A stretch of DNA of 64,000 nucleotides from Annona cherimola (GCA_030490835.1 CM059972.1:5672264-5736263), one strand, 5' to 3'; shown: positions 37,962 to 50,209, counted from the stretch's first letter. Program-made: numbers and translations. Notes: a model not told the origin generated them from the letters alone.

Positions 37962-38117
37962 CCAAAAGTAACTTTTTAAAAAAGACTAGAAATTATAATT
38001 CAAATAAATAAATAAATAAATTATTCAGTGATTAAGATGTAAATTCATCTTAAGAGCAAGAAAATAGTTGAGAAAAGGAGCGTAAAAAAATTTCACCACT
38101 CACTCTCTCGCTTTCCA

Positions 38118-38400
38118 GGGGTGCGTTTGGCAATCCATAAAAAATGTCAACTTAAAACTTTTCAATCTAAAACTTTTCACTCTCCATCACTATCATATTT
38201 TTTAATTATTTTTTCACATTTTCCTATACAACTACCCTACTTTTCAATCATTTCTACACAACTATCCACACAACTAACCTATCTATTTTAACTTTATCCT
38301 CTTTATTACTTATCATTACCCCTATCATATCACATCATTTGACAACTTTTACTTCTCAAAACTTTTCATCAAAAGTTTTATTCATTACCAAACACACCCC
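38118..38400. mobile_element. Tourist-like MITE upstream of CBR1
   Basis: It starts GGGGTGCGTTTGG and ends CAAACACACCCC. The interior is the family standard (AACTTTATCCTCTTTATTAC and CATATCACATCATTTG blocks). It ends about 520 bp before the CBR1 TATA box. It is non-coding; the open frame running into it from 38339 is incidental. Confidence 0.68.
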
Positions 38401-39021
38401 AAATATGCAACCGTTCAAGCATGCGAATCCGCATGTCTTTTCGGATGTGTACCTGTGGGCCGTGGAGACCACTTCTCCCAACCCGCGGCGGGCGAAGAAC
38501 AAAATTGCCGGGTTGGTGTACCAAATCTCATCGCACGCTTTCAGACAGGACGATTGGCTGCGGTGCGCGCTGCTCGCCGCACGCACCCACCTACCTCCAA
38601 CGCCAGCTGTGAGGCCCAATCTTGATGGAATCAATCCAATCCGTAGATTATGTGGCCCGCTTTCTTAGCTTGAGAGATGGGGATGTGGAATGGAAAAAAA
38701 AATATTTGTATGGGCTGACCTTACCTTTCGTATCTCTGTAAATCGCAATCACATCATCAAGACCTGTGAGTCCCACGTACATGGTGGGGCCCGCATGGGT
38801 TGGTTGGACCTTGATTTATTGTGGGATCAGCGGCATGAGCGGATCTGATTGCATGTCATCCGGAAGTCTGTGCGGGCCCCATGCATGGGGAATCGCAGGG
38901 GTAAGTGTGAGCGTTGGGACTGGCTATAATACATAATACCGTCTCAATTCTCAACTGCTTCCGCTCTGTTTCTGTTTCTGGCAAGGTGAGGAGGGGGCTG
39001 CTGGCGGCCGTGGATTCGGTG
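38401..39021 (+). promoter_or_regulatory. CBR1 upstream region with TATA box
   Basis: This GC-richer stretch separates the MITE from the CBR1 start. TATAATA at 38925-38931 would place transcription start near 38960 and give a leader of about 60 nt. There is no ATG between the TATA box and the start codon at 39022. Frames in both directions at 38356-38668 have no recognisable product. Confidence 0.5.
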
Positions 39022-42000
39022 ATGGAACTGCTACAGACGGTCAGGATCGAGATCTTGGGCATCGCGGTTGCTGTCGTTGCCATCGGCGCCGGAGCCGCCG
39101 TTTTATACGTCAGCAGCAAGAAGAAGCGAAAGGGTATTTCACAGACGCTCGGTTTCGATAATCCATTTTTGCTCCACGGAATTTGCAATTCATGGTTTTT
39201 CGATTGGTTGGGTTTATCGGATTTTGGTATTTTCTGGGATTTGTTTCTGGTAATTAGTTGAGACCCACTCTTCTAATTTGCGTATTTGTTGATGCGGTAT
39301 ATTCAAATGAGTTGGCCTTCTCCCTGTCGTTGCTGTTGATACAACTGCTTTAGCAAGAAGGTGATTTTCTTTTGCTGGGTACCCTCGACGAGGTTATTAT
39401 ATTTGGGAATTTGCAGAAAAATCTGTTATTTATCAAATGAGGGATTAAGGTTCTGCTGAAATAGGCTGCACCAAAAGAAACCTGTACTAAACGATGATGC
39501 GGTAAAGCGTGCACTTTTCAGTGAAATGAAGGCCTTTTGTTTTGGGTCCCTCATGATGCTTTTTAGAATATTTCCCGACGAAAATCTTAGGTGGGCCATG
39601 ATGCGGGAATCATTCATGGTGAATAATGAATGTGAACCTTCTAAAATCCTCTGCCTCCCTGTAAGACTGGTGAGCGTATAATGAAACATGCATACCTTCG
39701 GAATCATTCATGGTGAATAATGAATATGTACCTTCTAAAATTCTCTACCTGCCTGTGAGACTGGTGAGCATATAATCAAACAAGCATACCTCCCAAAGTT
39801 TGTTTCCTGCTTGAATGAATGAATTTGGAGAATTTTATGACATGTGAATACCATACTTATTTGAATCAATTTAAGAGGTCTTTATGATTTACATCTAAGT
39901 TTTTATATTTTCAAATAATTTGATCTACACTGGGAAATAATTTTGATTTTTTAAATTAAACAGATAGGGTAAAGGTTGATATTTGGCTTGGGTCTTATTG
40001 TAACGTCGTGATATGTTGCAAATGAAAAGACTCCACCAAGATGTACCTCATTTAGATGTCAAGCGTTGTGTCGTTGACCTCGAGAATCCTGACTGTCAAT
40101 AGTTTGGTGCCACCATGCTGATTGGACGAATACAGATTAGTCAGATCCAGTTGGCCTCTTGCATATTGCAGTGAAGACATAGTGACATACACAACCAGGG
40201 AAAAAACACCAAATTAATGTGCAGCAAACTGATAACTGGACTGTCTGCTTCTCTGTGTCTTCTGATTACTGTGGCGACTAGATTCATATGCCATATGGGC
40301 TCTGAAATTCTTGAAAACAATGTCTACAGAAAAAAAAACGCATGCATCAAGTTCATCTTGATTATTTTGCCATCACAAATGTGTTTTCAGACTTGAGTTA
40401 TTGGAGGTGTTTCACTGGTAAATTTTAGAGCTTTGAAGAATCTTCGCACTGAAAACCTGGTTACTGGATGTATGAGATCCTTGATTGTGATAGCTTGGAG
40501 AATGCATGGCTAAATTGGTCATGTCGTTTCTATTTGATGTAGATTGTGACAAATGTATGGTAACTGGTAAGTCATATTTGGGACTCTAGCCTAGTAACAA
40601 AAATAAATGGGGGAAATATCATAAAAGAAACTTCTTTCCAGTTTTCTTCTTGCATTTTTGGAATATATGGCATTGGCCAGACGGATTCATTTAATTCATT
40701 TAAGCTCCATATGATGGTGAAGTATAGATTTTTTTTTTTTTTTTTTTTTTTCTAAATATATTTTTTTGAAGTGCACAACTTTTGAACATAAATTGGTTAC
40801 TTCTGGATTCATGGGAGAAGGGAGCTCCTTAGTGGCTATTTTCCTATAAAATTGATTGCTTTTCAGATATGAGGTCCATATGGTATATCATGTCAGCATA
40901 CTATTTCCTCATTAAGTGATATGCTGAATTTAGGCGCATGACATCATTGCATATGGTCACATGAGCTTGCGATCCTAGAGAATGTTTTGTGCCCAGAATA
41001 TTATCAAAGCTTTCTAACATTATTCCCACTGGACCTTGTCTTGGACCCTAAAGGTTTTGTGTCATAACTTGTGAGTGCTTGGTCAAAGTGATTGTGGATG
41101 TAGATGTCCTTCATTGGAGCATCAAATATTGGATAATGAACTTGATTTAACTGATGCAACCACCAGTGATAGGGGGCAAGATGGTTGACGTTCTGATCTT
41201 CTGGTTCTGTTCATCGATGTACAAGAAGATTCTTTAGCTCTTTCGGTGTATGATCTGAGTTGTCTACAAGTCTGTAAATTTCTGCTTCGTTATTAAGCGA
41301 AAAGCTCAAAGACTTTTATGCACTAGATCTTTGAAGCATTTTTCTTTTTTAGGTTGCTTGGACCCTGAGAACTTCAAAGAATTCAAACTTGTTGAAAAGA
41401 CACAGCTTAGCCACAATGTTGCCAAGTTCCAGTTTGCTCTTCCTACGCCAGATGCAGTTTTGGGTCTTCCAATTGGGCAGCATATTAGTTGCAGGTCAGA
41501 TCCTAATCTTTGAGTTTTGATGTTGAGCACTTCCCAATTCCATTTTGTGAGTATCTGGAGTTAATATTTTATCTCTGCTGATATCTGTGCTTTGGCTTTC
41601 ATAGGGGAAAAGACAGTGTTGGTGATGAGGTTATTAAACCTTACACACCAACTACATTGGATTCAGACGTTGGATACTTCGAGCTAGTTATAAAGGTATG
41701 TGCTTTCTTGCATTCTCAATTCTCTCAACATGGTGATAAAGTCAAACATAGGTGTCTCACTGGTGTGTATGCCGCTTAAATATGTGAATGTGCAGATGTA
41801 TCCCCAAGGAAGAATGTCTCACCATTTTCGCGAGATGCGTGTAGGTGACTATCTGTCTGTGAAAGGACCAAAGGTATCTTGTCTTGTTCTGTACTCATGC
41901 ATTGCGAAAGTAACATTCTATACAATGATGACCTGGTGTTCAAGAAATAGTTCTCAAGCCAGAAACCTGGAACATATTCTTTGAGATGGCATCTACTGGG

Positions 42001-42033
42001 ATATTTTGCTTCAGTTGATTGCTGAAGTACACA

Positions 42034-42121
<88 letters not shown>

Positions 42122-45100
42122 GGGTGCTCCTAGGGGCGTTTCAAATATCAACCTGGCCAAGTTAGAGCTTTTGGGATGCTTGCAGGTGGATCTGGCATTA
42201 CACCAATGTTCCAAGTAAATCATAATTACCTGATTATATGCTACTGATCTTTTTTTTTTTTTTAAACCATGTGCTGAATCTGGTGGCCTACTGTCTGTGG
42301 AAGTACAATTACAGTGATCATTCTATCTCATCTGTTAGGTCACAAGAGCCATACTAGAGAATCCAAGTGACGGCACCAAGGTACACCTGATTTATGCCAA
42401 TGTCACATTTGAAGATATTCTTTTGAAGGTAACGTTGCACATTCATCTTTCTATTGCTTTCTTTGTCAGGCCCCTAATCAGAAGTAGGTCCCTATGATAG
42501 TGGGATGGCCTAGATGAATCCCATTTCTGCTTGAAACACTGATAAATAGGTTTTCTCTTTACTGATGAGTGTCTCATGGAATGCTGTCAACATGTTGTAA
42601 CATCCCCTAAAATGATCCAGATTCCACAGTTGGAGTGGAACAGTGAGGAACATTACTATGTATATGTATTTTGTGTATAATGATTGAGTAATAAAGACTC
42701 TTGATTGATCGGTATATGAGAACATACTCTGGGATATGCAGTTTGTTTCTTGTGTCTTGCGAGTGGCAGGAAGTCCTACTCAAATTCCATCTTTGTCAGT
42801 CATAGTCTGAGGCTGAAATTCCACCTTTATGCTGTTCTTACTTGTTGTCTTGTGCATCTAGCATCCAATTTTGTGTATAGAGCTGAACTGAAACTTATAT
42901 GACCCATTTGCAGGAAGAGCTGGATGGCCTTGCTAAGAACTACCCAGATCGCTTCAAAGTGTACTACGTTCTTAATCAGGTATACTGTTAACGTCCTGAG
43001 CATTTCTAAAAAAATCTCACCCTATGGCATATGTATAATGTATAGTGATTGATTTCTGCAGTTGCACTACAGTCACGTTCTTGTGCAATTTACTAATTTA
43101 GAAACAAACTGTCTTCATCTCGAGGAGAGTATCATAAGATAACAACAAGAGTAGGAAATAAAAGAAAGAAGAAGGTAATGATAAGTTGAAATATATCCTC
43201 ATCTCAAATGCAAAATCGTGATTGTCCAATTTTAAATCTGGTATATGTTGGTTCGTCACTTTTCTGCTTGCTTTTTGTAATATGATCTCATCATCATCAT
43301 CATAAGCCTTTTGCCACTTAGGTGGGGTCGGCTGCATGGATTCTGTTACGCCATTCTTAGCTATTTAAGACTAAATTTCTGTAATTTGTAATATTTTTAA
43401 ATCTTGTTTAATTACTTCCATCTATGTTTTTTTGGAGTCTTCCTTTCATTCTCCTACCACCTTCTACTTGGATAGACTTTGTTATCCTAACTGGTGCTAC
43501 TTCAGATCTCCTTTTAACATGACCAAATCAATTTAATCTATTTTCTCTCATTTTATCACAAATTGGTCTCACTTTTAAGTTTTCTCGAATTATTTCATTC
43601 CTAATTTTATCTTTTCTTATTTTACCACTCATCTACCTTAACATTCTCATTTCCGCTACGCTCATTTTTTTGTATATGTTGTTCTTTAACTGCCCAACAT
43701 TCTGCCCTATAAAGCATAGCAGGTCTAATCGCAGTCTTATAAAATTTTCCTTTTAGTTTGATTGGAACTCGACGGTCACATAAAATTCCTGATGCACTTC
43801 TCCGTTTCTTCCATTTTGCTTGAATTCTATGCATTATATCTTTTTCAATTTTCCCATTCTCTTGAACTATTGATCCTAGGTACTGAAAGTGATTAGTTCT
43901 TGTTACTACTTGATCTAAAATCTTAATTGGTTCCTCATCTAGCTTCTCACTATTATTAAAATTGCATTTCATATATTCAGTTTTTGTGCAACTAATTCTA
44001 AAACCATTAGATTTTAAAGCATCTACCCACCTATTTAATTTTAAATTTAGTTCTTCTTTAATTTCATCTATTAGAACAATGTCATCTGCAAATAAAATAC
44101 ACCAAGGTACTTCTTCTTGGAGATGTCTAGTAGTTTCATTTATTACTAAGGTAAAAAGGTAAAGACTCAAGGCTGAGCCTTGATGGAAACCTATTTTAAC
44201 TGAGAAGATATTAGTATTTCCACTAATGGTCCTCACATTTGTAACAGCCCCCTCGTATATATCTTTAATAATATCAATGTATCTGTTGTTAATTTTTTTC
44301 TTTTTCATCACTTGCCATATTAACTTTCTTGGTATTCGATCATACGCTTTTTTTAAATTAATAAAAATCATGTATAAGTTTTTTTTCTTATTCGTAAACT
44401 TTTCAAATAGTTGTTTAAGTAAGAAAATAACTTTCAGTGGTTGATCTACCTGACATAAAACTAAATTGATTTTCAGATACATTAGTTTTCCGTCTTAGTT
44501 TATGTTCGATTACTCATTCCCATAATTTCATAGTGTGACTCATTAATTTTATTCCATGATAATTTGCACAATTTTAAATATCTCCCTTATTTTTATAGAT
44601 TGGAACTATAATGTTTTTCCTCCATTCACTTGACATTAACTTTGTTTTTATAATCTTATTAAAAAAATTTATTAACCATGTTGCACCTACATCTTCCATG
44701 CGCTTCCATGCATCAATTAGTATATTATCTGAGCCTAAGATTTTTCTTGTTTTCATTTTCTTTAGAGCTTTCTTTACTTCAGATATTCGAATTTTTGGAA
44801 AATAACTAATATTCTTATTTTCTTCTTTATTTAAACTAACATCTAATGTTAAATGTTCATGTGGGGTATCATTTAGTAAACTATAAAAATAATTTTTTCA
44901 TCTTTCTTTAATATCATCATCTTTCACTGGAACTTTTTGGTCTTCACTTTTAATATATCTAACATGTGTTAAATCTTTGCCTTTATTTTCTCTTAATTTA
45001 GCCAACTTAAAAATATCCTTTTCACCTTGTCTAGTTCCTAATCTGTCATCTAAGTTGTCATAAACTTTGTGTTTAGCATCACTAATAATCTTTTTAGTAG

Positions 45101-47227
45101 TTTTTTTTTATAGTTTGAATTGTTGTAAGTTTGTATCATTTTTATTTCTCTGCCATGTTTTAAACTTTTATTGTTTAGCATTTATAGCTTTTTGAATATC
45201 CTCATTCCACTACCAAGTTTCCCTATGTGAGGATTTACGATTTTTATATATACCTACAATACTTTGTCCAACTTCTTTTATGTTAGTTGTCATTTTATCC
45301 CATATTGATTCTACTCTATTTTCTTGTGTATTTCATTTTCCTTCTTCTATCATTCTTTTACTAAAAAGTTCTATGTTGTTTCCTTTTAAATTCCACCATT
45401 TAATTTTTGGAATTATATTACCTTTAGTTTTTGTTGACTCTTTTTGTGTGTAATCTATGCTGCATAGCTAAGCTCTCACCTGAGATAACCTTACAATTAA
45501 TACAAAGGGATCTATCCAATTTTCTTATAAGGAAGAAATTTATTTGGCTAAATTTGGTCAAACTCTTAAAAGTTATCAAGTGTTCATCTTGTTTTTAAAA
45601 TAAGGTATTTGCTATAACCAAATCATATGCTATAGCAAAGTCCAAAATGACATTCCCTATTTCATTCTTTATTCCAAAGCCGAAACCTCCATGACTTCTC
45701 TCGTATCCTACATTCTCCTTTCCTACATATCCATTTAAATCTCCACCTATCACAACCTTTTCTTGGTTAGGTATCTTTTGCATAACACTATCTAAGTCAT
45801 CCCAAATTTTTTTTCTTGATTCTGTCATCTAATCCTACTTGTGGTGCATAAGTATTAATCACATTTATGATTTCTACACCTAATACAATTTTTATTTGAA
45901 TAATTTTACCATTTATTCTATTGACATCTACAACTTTATTTATGAATTTGTTATCTGCAATTATCCCTACACCATTTCTATTACCATCCTTTCCTATATA
46001 CCATAATTTGAATCCATTAATCTCTTTAGCCTTTTCTCCTTTCCACCTAGTCTCTTGAAGGCATGCTATATTAATTTTTTTCCTTTTCATAACATTTACT
46101 ACTTCCATACTTTTCTCCGAAAGAGTCCCAAAATTCCATGAGGCAAAACAGATCTTGTGTTTTGGTGCCACTTTCTTCCTTAAACCACATCCATAAAGGC
46201 ATGGTAACCTTTGCCGACTTCTCGCCACAGCCGGATGTTGTTGTGGCGTGTCGCTTACGAGGAGACGCCTTAGCAACCCTTGCTCATTTCTCATTACATT
46301 CGGGCTCCGATGTAGCGCGTCGCTTATGGAGAAACACCCTAGCAACCCTTGCTCATTGTTCACTACAGCCGGGCTCCGCTACAGCGCGTTGGTTACAAGG
46401 GACGCCCTAGCATTAACAACTTTTAGTATTTTTTCAGAATTCGTAAGAGATGCGGTGGTGATTTTTAATAGCACCGGCTGCCAGCCTGACATGCCAACCC
46501 TCGTTTTTTTCCAGGCTTAGGACCGGCATTAAGATAGAAACTCTTACTGGTAAGGTTTTTGTAATATGATCTATGGGCTACAAATCAAAGGGTGGATCGT
46601 CCCTTCCAGTTTCTTAGAATTAATTTTGGGCACCACTATGATTAAATCACTTAAGCATGGTTGATTGGCTTCTTCTCAAATGTATCAAGGATGCCAAAAC
46701 ACACCAGTCCAAGCTCCATTGTATCCGTTGAAGTTACAGAATCAAGTTCACATGTATTCATTGGCAATTTCTTTTCTCAGATCTCCTGACAATTCTGACC
46801 TATACAAATATAGTTGCATTTTAGTCAATAGTTCATCTGCATTAGAGAGCAGATGTTTGAGTGTTTAAAGGATCAAACATTAAACTTGAAAGCCATGTGT
46901 TGAGTATTCAAAATTTTCTTCAGCCTCCTGAAGTCTGGGATGGTGGGGTCGGCTTCGTGTCCAAGGAGATGATTCAGGCTCACTGTCCGGCTCCGGCAAC
47001 TGATATCCAGGTAGAATCACAACTCATGGGAAACCACCATGTTACAATTGTATGATCTTCCTATGTTCTGTGGTCACGTGTGGCTACATTCATGCCTCTT
47101 ATCCTATACTGAATCTTGCTGTGGCTGTCTGCAGATCTTGAGGTGCGGGCCCCCACCAATGAACAAGGCGATGGCGGGTCACCTTGATGCACTGGGATAC
47201 GCCCCAGAGATGCAATTTCAGTTCTAA
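39022..47227 (+). CDS. CBR1: NADH-cytochrome b5 reductase, nine exons
   Basis: This is an FAD enzyme that passes electrons from NADH to cytochrome b5 at the ER membrane, feeding fatty-acid desaturation and other b5-dependent reactions. The exons are 39022-39133, 41353-41494, 41605-41695, 41796-41873, 42134-42214, 42339-42428, 42914-42979, 46924-47010 and 47135-47227. All introns are GT-AG and the joined frame is open for 279 residues, the family's usual length. Residues 9-30 form a hydrophobic anchor followed by KKKRK. The FAD site is [11 protein letters not shown] (96-106) with [11 protein letters not shown] (116-126). NADH-binding motifs are [10 protein letters not shown] (159-168) and CGPPPM (253-258), and the protein ends EMQFQF. 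The frame is open upstream to 38914, but only non-ATG codons occur there. Intron 1 is 2.2 kb. Intron 7 is 3.9 kb and contains an antisense LINE. Microsomal (CBR1-type) identity follows from the single short anchor and lack of a mitochondrial presequence. Confidence 0.95.
39606..39793 (+). repeat. 94-bp tandem duplication in CBR1 intron 1
   Basis: Two adjacent copies (39606-39699 and 39700-39793) start GGAATCATTCATGGTGAATA and differ at a handful of positions. It is intronic and has no visible effect on the splice sites. Confidence 0.82.
42038..42116 (+). repeat. (TC)n microsatellite before CBR1 exon 5
   Basis: About 39 uninterrupted TC units lie in intron 4. They end 15 bp before the AG (42132-42133) that starts exon 5, so the array forms most of the polypyrimidine tract of that splice site. 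Long open frames across it (on both strands) are artefacts of the dinucleotide. Confidence 0.97.
43622..44756 (-). pseudogene. LINE reverse transcriptase, broken
   Basis: The N-terminal piece (44574-44756) has [18 protein letters not shown], typical of the start of the RT domain. After interruptions, an uninterrupted piece (43622-44482) carries [19 protein letters not shown] and the catalytic [10 protein letters not shown] (FADD at 44081-44092), followed by the C-terminal [20 protein letters not shown] and AECWAVK that are conserved in plant RTE elements. The frame shifts near an A-run at about 43665, where the conserved C-terminal helix should continue. Confidence 0.9.
45595..46363 (-). pseudogene. 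LINE AP-endonuclease domain, frameshifted
   Basis: The upstream part shows [21 protein letters not shown] and [14 protein letters not shown]; the downstream part shows [10 protein letters not shown] and [19 protein letters not shown]. Together they form an apurinic-type endonuclease as in non-LTR retrotransposons. A frameshift in a run of A (T on the + strand, about 45805-45812) separates the two parts, and a stop follows at 45595. Confidence 0.88.
46200..46406 (-). repeat. 69-bp (23-codon) tandem repeat in the LINE N-terminus
   Basis: Units at 46269-46337 and 46338-46406 are close copies, and a third diverged unit lies at 46200-46268. On the element strand they encode [23 protein letters not shown], [23 protein letters not shown] and [14 protein letters not shown] segments just before the endonuclease. 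The 69-bp period preserves frame. Confidence 0.8.
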
Positions 47228-47640
47228 TTCCTCTCTCTTGTTCCTAAGATAATTCGAATTTTTTTTCCCTGGCTTTTCCAGCTCTTGGGAAGAGGTGGTG
47301 CCATGAATTTTCCGTTTGTATGAATTTTGAGAAATTAATAGTTGGAGCTCTCAATGCTCCATTTAAGATTTTGGTATTCGCGGTATTGATTGATACTTGG
47401 ATGAAAATGATATCTTTATGAGCATATTTGGTTGGAACAAATATGGGCTTGTTTGATTTAGTTAGAGCTTATCTATTGACGGATGATAAATAGCAGAAGT
47501 AAATGGAGCAGATTGTCTGGGACTGCTGCACTTTAACAAAATGACTTAAAATATGGGTGTCTATGTTATTTTCCTAAAATTAAAATCCATTTTAAATTTA
47601 CAATTAACCAATCGGACAGAAAATAAATTAGTTTTTTTTT
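47228..47640 (+). other. CBR1 3' flank
   Basis: This holds the presumed 3' UTR and downstream flank. No canonical AATAAA is seen close to the stop. No other feature is recognised. Confidence 0.4.
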
Positions 47641-48065
47641 TTAGACAATTTGTTTAAACTAAAACTTTTCACTCTACACAATCACCTCTTTTTTAGGCAG
47701 TTTCTTTAATATTACAAATACTCTATTTTTTAATTATTTATACGAAATTACTTGTATAATTAACTAATATATTTGAACTTTATTCTTTTTATTATTCATT
47801 ATTATTTTTATTATATCATATTAGTTTTTCTTATTTCAAAAACTTTTGATGAAAAATTTTGAAAAATAAAAATTGTCAAATGATGTGATATGATCGGGGT
47901 AAAAATGATAAAGTTAAAATAGATAGGTTAATTGTATGGATAGCTGTGCAGAAATGATTAAAAAGTAGAGTAGTTGTATAGAAAAATGTGAAAAATGATT
48001 AAAAAATATAATAATTGTGGAAAGTAAAAAGTTTTAAATTGAAAAGTTTTAACCTGACATTCTTT
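47640..48065. mobile_element. two head-to-head Tourist-like MITE fragments
   Basis: The left piece carries the family interior in one orientation (TTTAATTATTTATACGAAATT, TTATTCTTTTTATTATTC). From about 47870 the complementary orientation follows (AAATGATGTGATATGATCGG through GTAAAAAGTTTTAAATTGAA). The termini are eroded. Confidence 0.45.
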
Positions 48066-48109
48066 ATTTCGTATCTTTAAAAATTGTAAAACTTATGTAT
48101 GAATAAAAC

Positions 48110-48148
48110 TCACTTAGTTCTCTTGATAAAAAAAATCACTTAGTTCTC
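48110..48148 (+). mobile_element. tail-only micro-insertion 11
   Basis: TCACTTAGTTCTC (13 bp, perfect) occurs at 48110-48122 and 48136-48148 around TTGATAAAAAAAA, a 13-bp insert. Confidence 0.65.
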
Positions 48149-48278
48149 AAATGACCGTAAATTTTAAGAGTGATGATAAAAAATGAGGAGGGGCCAATTA
48201 AAATGGCGAATCATATTAAAAGGCCCGTGAGGTACTTTTACCAGTTCTCAAATGACCATAGATTTTAAGAGTGATGAT
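48142..48278 (+). repeat. 36-bp direct repeat spaced by 101 bp
   Basis: AGTTCTCAAATGACC starts both copies (48142-48177 and 48243-48278), which differ at two positions. The intervening 65 bp are unrelated. The origin is not evident. Confidence 0.7.
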
Positions 48279-48683
48279 CTCAATGCAACTCCGTTGCATG
48301 GACATGTCAATGAATGCCTACTGTTTTTGTTATTTTAAAATATGTTTTTTTTATATCTAAACAATTTAATCCATACCTATGTATTTATTCATGATATCAA
48401 AACCATGTTGGTTGAAAACTTGTATTTTGCAAAATTTAACGAGTTAATATATAATATTAGTTTTTGAAAATAATATAATATTTATATATTATGTAAGTGT
48501 CAAACCAATTTTTGACATCTTTGGATAAAAAGACATGGACAAACATAATAAACGTTTGGATTTTTAAATAAAAAAACGATGGGGGTGCATGGACAAGTTC
48601 ATGCAAAGACGGTGCTTTGAAGCATTACCCGGCGGTTCGGCACGGATTACCCGGAAAAATTTCTCATGCTTGCCCTTTTTGAA

Positions 48684-49790
48684 TTGTAATTTGCAAACAT
48701 ATCTGACCATAATTATAAATATAACTGCATATTTCAGAAATTATAAATAACTCCTACATATTTTAAATGTAATTGTAAATATACTATCGTCGACATGACA
48801 TTGTTATTGCATTATTATGATATGGATATATATCGCTTGCTTAAATTAAAGGACAATTTGCTGATATCCACGTTGTTTTACGAATTATATATTATCTCTA
48901 TAAAATTTCACAAAAATTGCTTACGTACCCTTGTTAGCGGCTATTAAATAAAAAATATAATTATTGATATACCTATTAAGTTTGACACTAATTGTTGATA
49001 AATCCATACTATTTCATGAATTGCATATTATCCCCCACAAAGTTTTACTAAAATTGCTAGCATACTCATGACAACTTTTTTTCGCCAAATGTGCATTAAA
49101 ATTTTGAATAATAACAAAAATGACATACTTGTGTAAGTGGGAGGAGATAACATGTCAGCAATTAACATGAGTATTTTATAAATTTCTTTTACCTGCACAA
49201 CTGGATGTTTTATAAACTTTGAGATTCTAATATAGTTTTAGATAGAGTCTTTTTGTTATTATCCAAAAGTTTAATGCACGTTTGGCAACAAAAAGTTGTC
49301 CTAGGTACATAAGCAATTTGGCTGAAATTTGTGAGGTAATATACAATTCATGAAATAATGCAGGCATATCAACTATTAGCATTAAACTTAATGGGTATAT
49401 AAGCAAATTATATTTTTTATTTAACAGCTGTTAAATTTTAGCCATTAATAAGGATATACAAGCAATTTTTTGTGAAACTTTGTGAAGATAATATGCAATT
49501 CGTAAAACAATGTGAGTATATCAACAATTAGCGTCAAACTAAGTAGGCATATGAGCAAATTACCCAAAATTAAACATATCTGCTTACTTTTTGAAATTAC
49601 AAATATAACGACATAATTTGCATATCTTTACAAATATTCCTATGCCTTGATAGTGTAGTAACATTGTTATAATGATGTAGAAATATTTACAATTATAGTT
49701 GAACTATATGAGGGCTATTTGCAATTTTTGAAAATATATGGTGTATTTGTAATTATAGTAAAACTAGGTAGGTGTATTTGCAAATCACTC
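48684..49790. mobile_element. nested foldback elements
   Basis: The outer arms (about 48684-48845 and 49566-49790) belong to the TTTGCAAATAT family also seen at 31084 and 37660. Inside sits a second, different palindrome (about 48851-49565) whose left end GGACAATTTGCTGATATCC pairs with the right end GGCATATGAGCAAATTACCC in reverse, with arms of roughly 250 bp. The likeliest reading is insertion of one foldback element into another. It is non-coding. Confidence 0.58.
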
Positions 49791-49936
49791 AATCAAGAAT
49801 AAGTACATGTTGATTAAGAATATTATTTTTGATTGAGTTCTGACCAAAGAATCATCTTTGGAAAAAATTAAAACGTTGCTAAATTTACCTTATAGCAAAT
49901 GACCAAAAGTTGTATTGGATAATTTTAAAGATAAAA

Positions 49937-50209
49937 GGGTGTGTTTGAAAAGTGATAAAAAAAAGTTTTGGGGGTAAAAGTTCTTGAATAAATAGAAAAT
50001 GATATGATATATTAGAAATAATAATGATGAGTAAATATAATAAAGTTGAAATAGATATATTAAGTGTTTTGACAGTTGTGTAGAAATGATAAAAAATTAG
50101 AATAATTATATAGAAAAATAATTAAAAAATAGAATAATTAAAAACAATCACAAATTTCAAATTGAAAATTTTTGGTTGAAAAATGTTTTATAGTTTACCA
50201 AACATGCCC
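49937..50209. mobile_element. Tourist-like MITE upstream of the CS26-like gene
   Basis: It starts GGGTGTGTTTGA and ends CCAAACATGCCC with A-rich flanks. The interior is standard for the family. It ends 322 bp before the start codon of the downstream gene and may lie within its promoter. Confidence 0.66.

Larger units (their letters stand above)
43289..46555 (-). mobile_element. near-full-length RTE-type LINE in CBR1 intron 7
   Basis: The 3267-bp insert is flanked by a perfect 17-bp target duplication, TTTTTGTAATATGATCT (43272-43288 and 46556-46572). It is antisense to CBR1. The 3' end (left) has a short (TGA)n tail followed by GGTGGGGTCGGCTGCATGG, shared with the copy at 2904. In element order it contains a short repeated N-terminal segment, an AP-type endonuclease and a reverse transcriptase. 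RTE elements are usually about 3.3 kb with one ORF, so the copy looks complete or nearly so. Stops and frameshifts in every domain show it is dead. Clade assignment is from recalled motifs. Confidence 0.92.

Noticed and set aside
38914..39021. In-frame N-terminal extension of CBR1
   Set aside because: The extension has no ATG (it would start at TTG), spans the TATA box at 38925 and is absent from the family.
42006..42223. Ser-Leu and Arg-Glu repeat proteins over the (TC)n array
   Set aside because: They are translations of a dinucleotide microsatellite inside intron 4 and the following exon.
43289..46555. Independent genes within CBR1 intron 7
   Set aside because: All long frames there are pieces of the broken LINE or its antisense shadows.
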